Shown: positions 12,254 through 23,889, numbered from the stretch's first letter. The stretch: DNA of 64,000 nucleotides from Megachile rotundata (GCF_050947335.1 NC_134985.1:18405190-18469189), one strand, 5' to 3'. Notes: a model not told the origin generated them from the sequence alone. A program made the numbers and translations.

Positions 12254-12563
12254 TGTGGTATGTGTATGTGTATGTACAATGTAATTGTATGATCGACATA
12301 GGTGCATAATATGAATGAAGTTTGCGTATGGTATGATTGAAGTTTGCATGTAATGAAGATTGCTAGAAGATTGTCTTTTTGGTGTGATTGAATATTTTCG
12401 GGGAAAAGCAAAGAGTGCATTGCTTTGAGAGAAATCGTGAGTTAAAGACGTGTGAGATTTATAATTCGAGAGATTCTATTTGTGTTGTGTTTAATTAATT
12501 ATAACTATTCATTCTTTGTTAATAAATTTCATCAAACTTTTCAATTACTAAATATTATTCTAT
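12254..12563 (+). repeat. Dispersed ~300-bp repeat, copy 1
   Basis: This segment aligns along its length with 28884-29181 in the same orientation, with small gaps. Shared words include GTAATTGTATGATCG, GATTGCTAGAAGATTG and GTTAATAAATTTCAT. It has no terminal inverted repeat, no obvious target duplication and no coding capacity. It may be a SINE-like or fragmentary element; the family is unknown. Confidence 0.8.
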
Positions 12564-12602
12564 ACCTCTAAAGTTTCAAAATTCCAAGACCTAAGAGTCC
12601 AA

Positions 12603-12838
12603 GTTGCTGCAGTCTCTGCGTTCCAAAATTCTAACAGCCCAAGGTCCAAAGAACTCAAAACTCCAAGATACAGAAGTCCAAGTTGCTGCAGTCTCTGCGT
12701 CTCAAAATTCTAACACTCCAAGGTCCAAAGAACTCAAAACTCCAAGATACAGAAGTCCAAGTTGTTGCAGTCTCTGCGTCTCAAAATTCTAACAGCCCAA
12801 GGTCCAAAGACCTCAAAACTCCAAAATCCAGGTATTCA
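12603..12838 (+). repeat. 79-bp tandem repeat, three copies
   Basis: GTTGCTGCAGTCTCTGCGT begins units at 12603 and 12682, and a near match (GTTGTTGCAG) begins one at 12761, an exact period of 79 bp. Each unit holds AAAATTCTAACA and CCAAGGTCCAAAGA. The array leads into the 8-bp minisatellite and shares its A/C-rich texture. Confidence 0.9.
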
Positions 12839-12920
12839 CAACTCCGAAGTCCTCAGTGTGTAAAATCCCAACTTCGCAAGATACAAAACTTCACCTCCCA
12901 AATCTCTAAAGTTCCAAATT

Positions 12921-13416
12921 TTCAAATCTTCAAATCCTCAAACCCTGAAATCCTGAAATCCTGAAATCCTCAATTCCTCAATTCCTCAAATCCTGAAATC
13001 CTCAAACCCTCAAACCCTCAAATCCTGAAATCCTGAAATCCTCAAACCCTCAAATCCTCAAATCCTCAAATTCTCAAATCCTCAAATCCTCAAATCCTCA
13101 AATCCTCAAATCCTGAAATCCTGAAATCCTGAAATCCTCAAACCCTCAAATTCTCAAATCCTCAAATCCTTAAATCCTCAAATTCTCAAATCCTCAAATC
13201 CTCAAACCCTCAAACCCTCAAATCCTGAAATCCTGAAATCCTGAAATCCTCAAACCCTCAAATCCTCAAACCCTCAAATCCTCAAATCCTCAAATTCTCA
13301 AATCCTCAAATCCTCAAATCCTCAAATCCTCAAATCCTCAAATTCTCAAACCCTCAAATTCTCAAATCCTTAAATCCTCAAACCCTCAAATCCCCAAATC
13401 CTCAAATCCCCCAAAT
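12921..13416 (+). repeat. 8-bp minisatellite, about 62 units
   Basis: The unit is AAATCCTC with variants AAACCCTC, AAATTCTC, AAATCCTG and AAATCCTT. Variants come in recurring blocks (for example two or three AAATCCTG units followed by AAACCCTC units near 13021, 13111 and 13222). That pattern suggests larger segments were duplicated after the basic unit had diversified. Confidence 0.95.
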
Positions 13417-14579
13417 TGCAATAATTTCAAGCATTCGAAAACTACCCAAATTTTCCAAACCATCGTACACCTCAGACCCGAAGGAGGGGCATGTCCTCAG
13501 GATAAGACGAAACTGTAGCGTTGCTTCAATATTCAACGAGTCGTTGTTTTAGCCCGTCCAGCTGCCCACGCACACAGGTATCCTCGTGTCCACGCGTGAC
13601 ACACACGACCTCCACACGCGTGTCTCCACACGCACACAGGAAAGAGGCGAGCAGCTTCCTCGGCCCTATAGAGAGATCGCAGACGAGATTCTTGGTGGCC
13701 GCGAGGAATAAAATCTGGCCGCATTATTCAATCGGTGTACCGTGGTCGGAATGCGTGGATCAAACTTAATAATGCGAGATCGCAGAGGCAAAAAGCGCGT
13801 GCAGAATATCGGGATCGGCGACGCTAGGCATCGCGACGCCGTCGTCTTTGGCGCAAATTAATATAAACGACGGCAGGGTATCTCGACGACGGTTCATCGG
13901 GTATGCGTGCCGTGCGAGCAATCCGATTGCCTCGTCGTCCTTCGAAATACCTAGCCGGGATCTCGCGTCGCATCTTGATCACTGGATTTTCCCTCTCGCC
14001 ACCATTTTCCTTCCATTTTCAGCGGGACGAAGACCGCAGGAAGCTGATTAACCTTTTTGCTGGCTATTAGATCAGGGAACTTGCTATTACTCGGCCTTCT
14101 TTGCTAATTACGTTAATCGTGATGTAGGTATACTTTCGAAAAATGCATAATTGTGTATGTAGGTATAATCTGTATTGTATCAATAAATAGTTTGGGAAAT
14201 GGAAGTGCTGTTTTCGAGTAAAAGCTTTTGCGTAAACATGTTATCTGTGCATATAGAGATACGATTTGAATTTGCATTTTCTATGGTGCTATCTTTAAAA
14301 CTGGTATTAGCTTGAGAGTCTTTTTGTGGTCGGTTAGAAATTCGTGAAGAAGTGGTTGGAGACTTTGGGAATCAGACTTGAGAGTTCTACGTAGAGTTTG
14401 TCTATTTAATATTGGTCCTATCTCCTAGATTCTTTGATTGTAAATACTATTAATGTACTTCTTGATCTTCGGATAAAGACATCTCTCCACATTACTTTCA
14501 ATTTTTGAATTCTACAATTATTTTTCTAAATAATACATCTAAAGTGTATGACCTCTTGCTAACAGTTGAAGTGTCTAAT
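13417..14579. other. Unique sequence with a C+A-rich patch
   Basis: 13550-13640 is rich in CACAC and CACGCG words. No gene is recognised. Confidence 0.5.
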
Positions 14580-14804
14580 TTAACACTAAAACTACCAAAC
14601 CGGTTAAATGACCGCTCCACAAGTTTCTTATTATAAGGTATACATTTTGTTAAAATACATTTCTTGAAATCAGAATTGATTTTCATTACGATGAAGAATG
14701 AATGTGTGTACTAATTTATGCTTCATCGTTTGTTTATTCATTTTTTAACTTCATTTTTAATTTCAAATTAAGTACACATTATGCGCCGGTAGGTTTAGTG
14801 TTAA
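14580..14804 (+). mobile_element. TTAA-flanked MITE (family 1), intact 217-bp copy
   Basis: TTAA at 14580-14583 and 14801-14804 flank an element starting CACTAAAACTACC and ending GGTAGGTTTAGTG. The 13-bp terminal repeats differ at one position. The interior contains ATGACCGCTCC near the left end and TTCAAATTAAGTACAC near the right. The TTAA duplication suggests piggyBac-type mobilisation. No transposase is present. I take this copy as the plus-orientation reference for the family. Confidence 0.9.
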
Positions 14805-15647
14805 GTAACAATTCAACATTGATCAAGCGTGAACATTTAACAAGTCTTCAAAATTATTTAATCACATCATTCAATCGAATGCGAAGTCTACAGCTCTAAC
14901 GAGTTTCAATTGCATAGAAACATGTACAAGAACATAGACTCCCGTACAGTGGCGCCACCGTTCCAGTAAACTCTCACCCTCGATAACAAAAACGAAGAAC
15001 GCAGCAATTAACCACTGAAACTCAACCACTAGCGAATATATCGAACATACGAAGATCACGAAACGAGAGTTTTTTAACCTTCTCCCGAAGAGGAAATCCT
15101 TTCACGTTGCGCACATTTGCCCGTGTTTAACATTGTTAACACTCACCCCGAGTCGCCTCCTTTTTCTTCGTTTCATTCTTGTTGCCTCGGAGTCACGTCG
15201 ATCTGGCAGAAATTCGGCAACGAAGGCGAGCGAATCGCACGCGTGTCGGTTGCGGCAGGTAGTATCCGGGCACTGAAACCGCGGCGGATCCAGCCGCTCG
15301 AAGGTAGGACGAGTTGCATGGGTAGAGGAAAGAAGGCGAGCAGGAAGGAAAAGGTGAACGAGAGAGAGTCCTTTATGGTGGATCCTCTCTGCTCGACTCC
15401 ACGCTTCTTTTCAACGAGATATACACCATGGAACGTTAATGAGTGCTCGCGTCCAAATCAGCCATCGAATTTATTCTAACCGCATCTGGTCTACCCAATT
15501 ATCATTTACGTAAATTAAACACCGTGAACATTATCTGTCATCTCATATTTTATACACCGTAATTATTATTTGTTGCTACTTCTTATTTGCTGTGGAATTT
15601 GTTAACAGATGTTCTGAATTCTTTTCAATGATATTCTATTAGCATAA
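14805..15647. other. Unique sequence
   Basis: A frame at 15117-15479 has no recognisable domain. A palindromic GTGGCGCCAC word sits at about 14949-14958; alone it is too weak to call as a CTCF or LTR primer site. Confidence 0.5.
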
Positions 15648-15850
15648 ATTCTTGCATATGCAACATTTAATTGGAAGAAAGTTGCACTTGATTTAATGCC
15701 ATAAAAATTCCACACGATGTCAAGGTTATGAGGTATGCATACTTATAATTCTTGTATATGCAACATTTAATTGGAAACAGAAAGTTGCATATGATTTAAT
15801 ACCATAAAAATTCCACATTATGTAAAGGTTATGACGTATGCATACTTATA
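15648..15850 (+). repeat. 100-bp tandem duplication
   Basis: ATTCTTGCATATGCAACATT at 15648 recurs with one change at 15748. Both copies run through TTTAATTGGAA, CATAAAAATTCCACA and ATGCATACTTATAA. Confidence 0.85.
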
Positions 15851-16496
15851 ACGTATGCTCATAACCATAACCTCTTTAAATGATCTTTTTAAAGTTACCA
15901 AAAAAATTAATTCTGTGAAGCATATTTTATTCGTTCCCAATTTTTAATAATACATAAAAATAATTCCTAAACGAATCTATAATGTACAAAAACACCTTGC
16001 ACAAATAATCAAAAAGAAGATAAATAAAAAGCTACCATCTTGTAACGATGTATGATAAAAGAGTAAAGAGAGTGAATTATGTCCATCGATGGCATACGAT
16101 CGTTAGCAGAATTTGTCGATGCGAGAGGAATGCGTTATTCCGCGTGTTTTCGATTGGACGACGCCAGGAATATTCAGGGAGCATCGTTTTCTGCCGGACG
16201 CCGATTTCGCCTCGCGATAGCCCTGCACCCTGGAATGTTTCTTTCGAGCGGGGACAAGTCCGAAATTAAAGATTTCTACTCGATATTATGACTTAGTCCG
16301 CGAAAGTATTTATATAGCCCCAGGAGACTGTTCGTCATGCCAAAGTTCTTTCGGAGTCGTTTTTCCTGCGCGAGCGTGGACGAATTTTAAGTTGCTATAA
16401 ATCGAAGGGGTCTGCTATGTTCTTGTCGGATTTGAAATATTTTTAAAAAATATAAGTACAATTTATGTCTTATTTTCGTATGGATTGCAAAATAAA
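15851..16496. other. Unique sequence
   Basis: Two overlapping frames at 16048-16291 have no recognisable domain. No other feature was found. Confidence 0.5.
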
Positions 16497-16980
16497 ATGA
16501 ACCGTACAGACTTTACTTTTACTCAAGAAATTTTATTCTGTACGTATAATCAAATATTAAAATTATTTTCATATTTTGAGATAGTTAGGAATTCTTATAC
16601 GATAGAAGTATAGAAAAATGAACCATACAGACTTTAATCTTACTCAAGAATTTTTATTCTATACCTGTAATGAAATATTAAAATTATTTTGACATTCTGA
16701 GATAGTTAGGAATTTTTATACGATAGGAGTATAGAAAAATGAACCATACAGACTTTAATCTTACTCAAGAATTTTTATTCTATACATGTAATGAAATATT
16801 AAAATTATTTTGACATTCTGAGATAGTGAGGAATTTTTATACGATAGGAGTATAGAAAAATGAACCATACAAACTTTAATCTTACTCAAGAATTTTTATT
16901 CTATACCTGTAATGAAATATTAAAATTATTTTGACATTCTGAGATAGTTAGGAATTTTTATACGACAGGAGTATAGAAAA
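16497..16980 (+). repeat. 121-bp tandem repeat, four copies
   Basis: ATGAACCGTACAGA or ATGAACCATACAGA begins units at 16497, 16618, 16739 and 16860, with a truncated fifth start at 16981. Copies two to four are nearly identical, which implies recent amplification or homogenisation. Each unit contains TGAGATAGTTAGGAATTTTT, whose core also occurs in the neighbouring 115-bp array. Confidence 0.92.
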
Positions 16981-17380
16981 ATGACAAATGTTTTTGAACG
17001 AAAGTCGATCGTCGTATAAGAGGTTAAACATCTAACATGCAAACCGAGGAACTCGAAGTCTGTCGAAGGGCTAACATTTACATACCAGCCGGATCAAGCG
17101 GGAACAAGTCGGTTCTCAGGTGAGGACACGCGTTTCGGTTGGGCTGCTCGTCCTGCGGATCTCAGGATGATGGACGAACGCGATCGAGCGGCTTTTCTTC
17201 TTCTGCCTCCTTCCAGCGTGCATTAATTACGCGCACGAGAAGGATCCAGACGAAGATGTGGCGAATATTCAAATCACATGCCAGAAACCAGAAGAAACCT
17301 CTTCGACATTCTTACATTGAATTAACCCTCTCGCGATGAACGAGATACATGTCAAAAATCGAGAGGTACTCTGCGAAAAA
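16981..17380. other. Spacer between two arrays
   Basis: About 400 bp of mixed sequence. TTAACCCTCTCGCG at about 17322 resembles a family 2 MITE end, but no matching right end was found. Confidence 0.45.
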
Positions 17381-17730
17381 TACTTGTTCTAATATCTCGT
17401 GAAAATCGAGTGGAAATCTTCTAAGTGGAAATTGTAGTTATCTTTTTATGGGTAGTTAGGAATTTTTTAAATTGTTTTACAGGGGGTTGGAAAAATACTT
17501 GTTCTAATATCTCGTAGAAATCGAGTGGAAATCTTCTAAGTGGAAATTTTAGTTAGCTTTTTATGGGCAGTTAGGAATTTTTTAAATTGTTTTACAGGGG
17601 GTTGGAAAAATACTTGTTCTATTTAAACATCTCGTGAAAATCGAGTGGAAATCTTCTAAATGGAAATTTTAGTTAGCTTTTTATGGGTAGTTAGGAATTT
17701 TTTAAATTGTTTTTCAGGGGGTTGGAAAAT
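17381..17730 (+). repeat. 115-bp tandem repeat, three copies
   Basis: TACTTGTTCTA begins units at 17381, 17496 and 17611. The third is a few bases longer. Units contain GAAAATCGAGTGGAAATC-like, GTTAGGAATTTTTTAAATTG and CAGGGGGTTGG blocks. Confidence 0.92.
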
Positions 17731-18448
17731 ATTATAGAATCGAAAGATACGTCCTTTGATACGTCAGATATCATCACTATAAAATATCATTTCTACACTG
17801 TACAGTACATTTCTTGATTATATACTATACGAATAATTTGCTAGAGCAGAAAATTTTTCCGTGGTCACGAATCAAATTGACCGTGTTCCGCGTAACACAG
17901 GTCGAATTATCAGCAGAGAAACAGACGTGGAACAAATACGCGTATTATCGAGTTCGAACAGGGAAATCCGTGTTGAAATAGCGCGATATTACTGTCACAG
18001 TCCGACTAATTACGAATATCGTAGATACTCGCATTACCGGTGATACGTGCAGCTGTAGACGGGCTCGTTACATCTATCTTGTTCGCCCGCGATTAGTTTA
18101 ACTCATAGCTGTTACGCGTGTTCGTGTTACGAGAGCGTTAAGTACACGCGTTAACACGTCGCTTTCCGCGATGAAACAAACAAAACGATGTGCCCTTCAA
18201 TTATTAAATTAGAACCCTTCTACCTTTTCTCCCTGTTCGTGCTTCGTCATGAATTTCATGGATTATTCAAATTATTATACTCGTTTCTTATTCTACTGAT
18301 ATGTGCTTAATTTTTAGAAGTTGGATGGGTATGATGAATTAGATGCGGTTAGATGGTTAGGTGTGTTTCGTTCAGAGTCATAGGTAGTTAGACATCTATA
18401 AAGTTCAGATACTTATGTGGAAAACGTCTACATCTTCACAATAAATAA
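17731..18448. other. Unique sequence
   Basis: No gene or strong repeat. A short AAAATAAAT run precedes the nested MITE. Confidence 0.5.
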
Positions 18449-18872
18449 AAATAAATAAAACTACCAAACCGATTAACACTAAACCTACCGGCGTATAATG
18501 TGTACTTAATTTGAAATAAAAAATGAAGTCAAAAAATAAATAAGCAAACGAAAACATAAATTTATACACACATTAATTCTTCATCTTGACGAAGGTCAAT
18601 GCGGATATCAGAAGAATCAGTTCAACAAATTGTATAATTTATTATAAGGATCTTATGGAACGATCATTTGACCAGTTTGGTAGTTTTAGTGTTAAATGAC
18701 CGCTTCACAAGTTTCTTATTATAAGGTGCACGTTTTGTTAAAGTACATTCGTTAAGGTCAACATTGATTTTCATCAAGATAAAGAATAAATGTGTGTACT
18801 AATTTATGTTTCGTTTGTTGCTTCATTTTTAATTTCAAATTAAGTACACATCATAGGTAGGTTTAGTGTTAA
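18449..18872 (+). mobile_element. Family 1 MITE, host copy interrupted by a nested copy
   Basis: The left fragment (18453-18472) reads AAATAAAACTACCAAACCGA, the family terminus with two changes. The sequence resumes after the nested element at 18696 with ATGACCGCTTCACAAG and ends GGTAGGTTTAGTG at 18868, followed by TTAA at 18869-18872. In the intact copy at 14584 the same junction is ACCGG-TTAA-ATGACC, so the internal TTAA was the insertion target. The left TTAA of the host has been lost by mutation. Confidence 0.85.
18473..18695 (-). mobile_element. Nested family 1 MITE, 215 bp, inverted
   Basis: TTAA at 18473-18476 and 18692-18695 flank an element starting CACTAAACCTACCGGCG and ending TTTGGTAGTTTTAGTG, so it is reversed relative to the copy at 14584. 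It is full length and lies in the internal TTAA of a plus-oriented copy of the same family. Confidence 0.9.
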
Positions 18873-20312
18873 ATCTCTGTAGTCTCAGATCTACATCTAG
18901 GGCTATTATAAGACGAAATAAAGAAGGTAACCATCTCGTACAAATCGTACTAATAATTAAAATGGGGAGAAGAAAGATGCACCGGTACACATACAAGGTT
19001 CGAACACACTTGAAGGAGAGAATGCGAGAGATGCGAGACGCGTTCGGTTTTGCAACAACGATTCGTCGTCGCGTTCGTGCTTGTCGTCTTCGGCATCGTC
19101 GCGAGCGGCACACGCGGCCACGCGGAATGTTATCGCGCCTGTATCGTCCGCTGGTCTTTTCATTACCATTCGTGCCCCGGACCGGCCGTTGCCCTGAAAA
19201 ACTCGATTTGATTTATTGCGAGCTGCATAGTCCGGCGTCTGCTCTTTCCCCGCGTTTCGAACGCAAAATACACGCACCGCGACGAGATTTAGAATCAGAT
19301 CCGAGGACCTGGCCAACGCTTGCTCGACTTCTGCTCGATTCGACGTGCTTGTATAATTGGATTTCTTGCCGCTGATCGCACGGAGATGCGTTCAACACGG
19401 GATGTTCATGCATTCGTCCGGTGCAATCGAGTGTGTCCTGTACTGGAATTGCTCGATATCCAGATTATGTTTTCCTTCGAAACCCAGCTTGATCGACACA
19501 TTAGTTAGGATTAATTTTCTTTGCGAAAGGCTCAGAACGTCTCGACTGGAATTAGCTCGATGTAACAAGAAGATAAATTTGATGAGTTTGTATGTCCTCG
19601 AGCGTTGTACTTTGAAAGTATCTGTTTCACATGCCGTGTAAAAATATTCGTGCCAAGTTTACTTTATTTATGCAACATCAATATTTATGGACTTTATTCT
19701 TTTTATTAGTTCATGCCAAATAATTCTAAATATCCCGTCAGAAATAATTACGCGCAATAAAGTAATTAAAATTGTAGCAAGATCATTGACCATCATTACG
19801 TACATAAATTTTATTAATAAATGTAGAGCGCTTCGAAGAAAGAGTCACAGTTAGCAGGCAGATAATACGTCGTTAAATAAAGTACATAATGCTGAACGAA
19901 GTTTGTTAGGGAAATTAATTGCACTGATTTTCGCATCAAGATATCGAAAAAAGAATACAGTATTATAATCTTTAATTGTATCTTTAATCTTCTACCGCGC
20001 TTAAATCTCTCAATCTTCGCTCAATCTCTAATGTTTATTTCATACCCCGCATCGGTTGAACGAAAGCAAGCAAGCCGCTTGTGTGGTCAATAACTACATC
20101 GTTTAACGAGTATTATCTGCTCCATAAATCACGATTTACTTCTTTTTAATACTTTGTACACAAATATAGTAAGAAATTGCGTATCAGTATTCGGAACGCG
20201 AAGAAGCTTTTTGTTCTTCATATTTATAAGCACCTCCGAAGGAGCAGTAAATTTTAAGAACCTCTTCGAAATGACACGATCTTACTACTGTTTATTCTAC
20301 GGTTTATTACAC

Positions 20313-20331
20313 GTTGCGGTTTAACCGCAAC
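20313..20331. other. Near-perfect 19-bp palindrome with Runt-like half-sites
   Basis: GTTGCGGTT, one central T, then AACCGCAAC. Each arm contains TGCGGT/ACCGCA, the core recognised by Runt-domain factors. The pairing is seen in the sequence; factor binding is inference. Confidence 0.55.
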
Positions 20332-21680
20332 AACAGAACGTAACTGTTTGCCTATCATTACCCGAAAAAATCTCTGAAGGGAGATTATCGATAAAAGTAG
20401 GCCAGGTGGTTCCTGACCAGCTGATTGATGACCGGTGCGGGAAGTTTAGCGCGTCCAAAGTGCCGATAATTCTAGCTGGGATCCTGTCCTCGTTATTAAA
20501 GAACGATCTGATACGCTTCTCGTTCACCAGGACGTATCTACCGATCGAAGGAACCCTGGACCTGTTAAATTTGCTAAATCGAAGAATGTAGTCTCGTTTC
20601 GAAGCAGGTTGCAACTGATTCTGGTCTGCTACCCTCTTCTCCTCGTATAAGTACTTCCCTCCAGTCTATCTACCCCGATCTTACATAAGAATATAAATAT
20701 AGACTTCTGCCGGAACTGTTCCAAACGCTGCAGCAGTTAAACGTTCAATTTTCTGGCGAACGTGAAGGGAATCCAGAATGCCTCGCCTTTGTAATATTCG
20801 TTACGCATTTTATGTAATTTTTGAACGGAACCCTTGGCACCGTTTTGAAAGGTGCGTCCGAACGGCTTGGTTTCTTTCAAAGTGCTGGGGGGATTTTCTT
20901 GTAAAAATGAAAATCGAAGACTACAGATATTTTGTATCTGGTACTTCAGTGGTAGAAAATTAAAAACTTAGAACTTAAGAAATAGACACATTCAAAATTT
21001 GAGAATACAAGTTTGTTCAATTTTTAGAGAATTTATAAGAAATTTCATTTTCATCGTAAGTATCGTTTCCATTGTCCCACTGTTTCTTTTCTAAACACCC
21101 TCTTCTTTCTAAACAGGTAGAACATGTATCGATCTTGGGTTAATTTTTGTTCATCCTGGCACGGAATCGTTGCAGTGATAGAAGGGGTGGCAGACAGGCG
21201 GCCCTGCCATCGCTAACTCTTACATTTGTCACTTTGTTAATCCCTATTAGATCAGACCGGATTTGAAACCCAGCCTACCCCCCGGCTATGTGCTCTCGCG
21301 TGGCGAAGAGTAAGCTCGTTTGAAAAGTGAGCACGCCCCGCGGTGTCGTGTCGTGTCGAACACTCCGGAAGAGAGAAGGAGCAGCAAACGGGACAGGAGC
21401 GAAAGAATCGACGCACCCTCGGGCCCCGCTTTGCATCGAAAACTACCGGAGATCCATCGGGCTTTTGTGCAGCCTCGCTATCCCGACCGACGTGTGCGAC
21501 GACTCGTGTGATCGCTTTTCAAAAAAAATAGAGACGATAAAGTGGATACTAGTTAAGGTCATCATGCTGAATCGGGACGATTACGAGAGGGTAATTTTAG
21601 GTATTTTTCAGTAGAGAGACCTTCTGAATATTGTGAAGAAACTGAACACCTATTTTTCCAAGGTTTTAAAGAATTTAAAA

Positions 21681-21900
21681 GTTCTAACTGGAGAAGTTAG
21701 AACTTGTTTGTTACGAAAGAAACGAGATCAGAGACAGCGACCTCAAGATCCTGATCCAGTGGAATCCAACATCGAAGAGCATCCATCGACGTGGCCAGGA
21801 TCGTGTCCTTCGGCTTGTCCGTGCGAAACGGACAAGCTGCAGGCGGACCAGCGACACATCCTAATACCCATCGTGAGTTACTAATCCTTTAAACGGATTA
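21681..21900. other. Cluster of three inverted repeats
   Basis: GTTCTAACT/AGTTAGAAC (21681-21703, 5-nt loop), GCTTGTCCGT/ACGGACAAGC (21813-21837, 10-bp arms, loop GCGAA) and TAATCC/GGATTA (about 21882-21900) occur within 220 bp. TAATCC is the core site of Otx/Bicoid-type homeodomains, so the last may be an inverted pair of such sites. The cluster could be a regulatory element or part of a structured transcript. Confidence 0.5.
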
Positions 21901-23051
21901 CCAATTAAACGTGTCGCCCTGTTTCATAGGCTGAGAGACGTACGAGCGAATTGGGAGTGGAAGGGTGAGAGAAATCGGGGATCGAGCTAAGTTTGGGGTC
22001 CAAGGGGGATAGTTTTCTACCGGAGAAAGAGCAAAGTTGTCGGTGAAATCTCTCTCGGTCTCTCTCTATGTAACGGGTGTTACGTTTCAAATCTCAACAG
22101 GCTTGTCCGCTTAGGTGCACCCATATACAGCTGCCAAGTGGCGTATATCTGCTGTCACATCGCGAAACTCGACACGGCCCACCCTATCGTCCTCGCTCGT
22201 TTCACTTTTCTTGCTCGTTTTTGCTGCTTAGAAATTCGCGAACCGCGTGACAGTTTCGTTAGAGAACAAGGGGATAAGTTAATTGGACGATGCGGAGAAT
22301 TTGGATGGTCCGAACTTTTGCACATGTGGTGGTGTTCGAAAGAACATTAGAACAATATATATTATTAGCGAAACATTTGCTTAATATTCTTGATATAAAC
22401 TTGCATTTGTATACTAAAATATGCATTACCAAAAATATATTCAAACTACCCTAAGAAACTCAATCATGTACCCCAAATATCCTTGAGTTTAACTTTTGCC
22501 TAAAAGCATCCCCCAAAAGTTCTTAAGAACATCACACAAAATGAATGTCTACGAAATCTTTATAATTTAAGAATATCCCATGAGATCGTGAATATGAAAA
22601 TGCAAGTGCAAATTGGTCGAACGAAACTTCTATAAACATATATTCTTTGGAGGGATAGAATGAGAGCATCGGATGAAAGCTTTATGCGAATATCCGATCT
22701 GGTTGCTCTTTGCGATGCTCCACGATGAATTCACCGCGGAAAATATGTCAATCACTTGCCGTGACCCTAACGCATGCTTCGAGTGACATCGTTTCGCATC
22801 TGTTGCCGAACGTATATACGACTGGCTTTGTTAACGAGATACAGCTCAACGCTCTTTCTCTTCCCCTCGTTCTCCCCCATTGCTGTTATTTAGGCGTTGC
22901 ATCGCGTCGCATATAATACCGTTGACACGATTATTCGAGTTGCTACTAGAAACCGCAACAGAGCAGTTCGGTTATTGTCGAGCTTGACTATGGATGCTGC
23001 GAGCTGACTGCGATAATGGAGATCGTTTTCAAAGGAGCTAGAGTTTGCTAT

Positions 23052-23076
23052 GATTCACTGTGAAGACCAGTGAATC
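23052..23076. other. Perfect 9-bp inverted repeat, 7-nt loop
   Basis: GATTCACTG (23052-23060), loop TGAAGAC, CAGTGAATC (23068-23076). Too short to be a microRNA precursor. Confidence 0.55.
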
Positions 23077-23795
23077 GATGCTCCATGTTGGAAAATAATC
23101 AGTACTTCGAAATTATTATTTTCGAAAGTATAAATATTTTGGGGCTACAATTTATTCATTCGGACAAAATTATGATCCAATATGTCTCATAAGATAAACT
23201 TTATGGCAACGTTCTTCTAAGCAATGTTTCGATTCATACCGTTTCATGTTCATCGATCGTGCAGGTGCATAGTAGGTACAAATAATAGGTGAATGTAGGC
23301 AGCGAGGTAGACGTCACGATCGTGGAGGATGAAGGAAGCAAACGAGCCACAACACTCGATGGGAAAATCACGTTCGATGATGGACAATACGCCTTATCGA
23401 CTTGGTCCGGGCTTTTTCTTCGCGAACAATGCAGCATCGGTAATCGCGATGAATCATTGCGTGTCAGCGATCGATCACTTAACTCTGATCGGTCCTGGGA
23501 CCGATGCAGCAAAACCGCACGCGTGTACCACGCGCGTACACTCGGTGTTTTGTATATCGGTATTTATTCCGTGAATTTATCGCGCGGGACGACGTGACTC
23601 GAAACTTGGCCCTTCCATGAACCCAACCTTCAATCGGACCTCTATTACCACTTTGGACTTGAAAATTTTGGGACGTTAAAAAATTGAAATTGTGAATTGT
23701 CTTTGGAACATGAAATTAATATATTAGGACGGATAGCGTCGCGACAGAGTATGACCTTCGAATGTTGGTCCCGGTCTTCACAAGTGCCCAAAATC

Positions 23796-23889
23796 CAAAT
23801 TTTGAATGAAGATGTGGAACTTGTAACCTAGACTGAGCGTTACAAATTTTGAATTAAGATATGGAACTTGTAACCCAGACTGAGTGTTA
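23796..23889 (+). repeat. 47-bp tandem duplication
   Basis: CAAATTTTGAATGAAGATG at 23796 recurs as CAAATTTTGAATTAAGATA at 23843. Both copies continue through TGGAACTTGTAACC and GACTGAG. Confidence 0.85.

Larger units (their letters stand above)
18873..23795. other. Unique sequence, about 5 kb
   Basis: No coding gene is supported. Overlapping frames at 18835-19413 on both strands are compositional. An 84-codon frame at 21633-21884 is discussed under rejected items. Several perfect inverted repeats (20313, 21681, 21813, 23052) are listed separately. Confidence 0.5.

Noticed and set aside
14949..14958. GTGGCGCCAC as an LTR primer-binding site or CTCF core
   Set aside because: No long terminal repeats flank it, and the match to either motif is incomplete.
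17322..17340. TTAACCCTCTCGCG as a third family 2 element
   Set aside because: No matching right end or hairpin was found nearby.
21633..21884. Frame ending CPSACPCETDK near a GTGAGT donor, resembling a leucine-rich-repeat N-terminal cap
   Set aside because: The rest of the cap motif is missing, no leucine-rich repeats follow, and the cysteine-rich part lies on the 21813-21837 inverted repeat.
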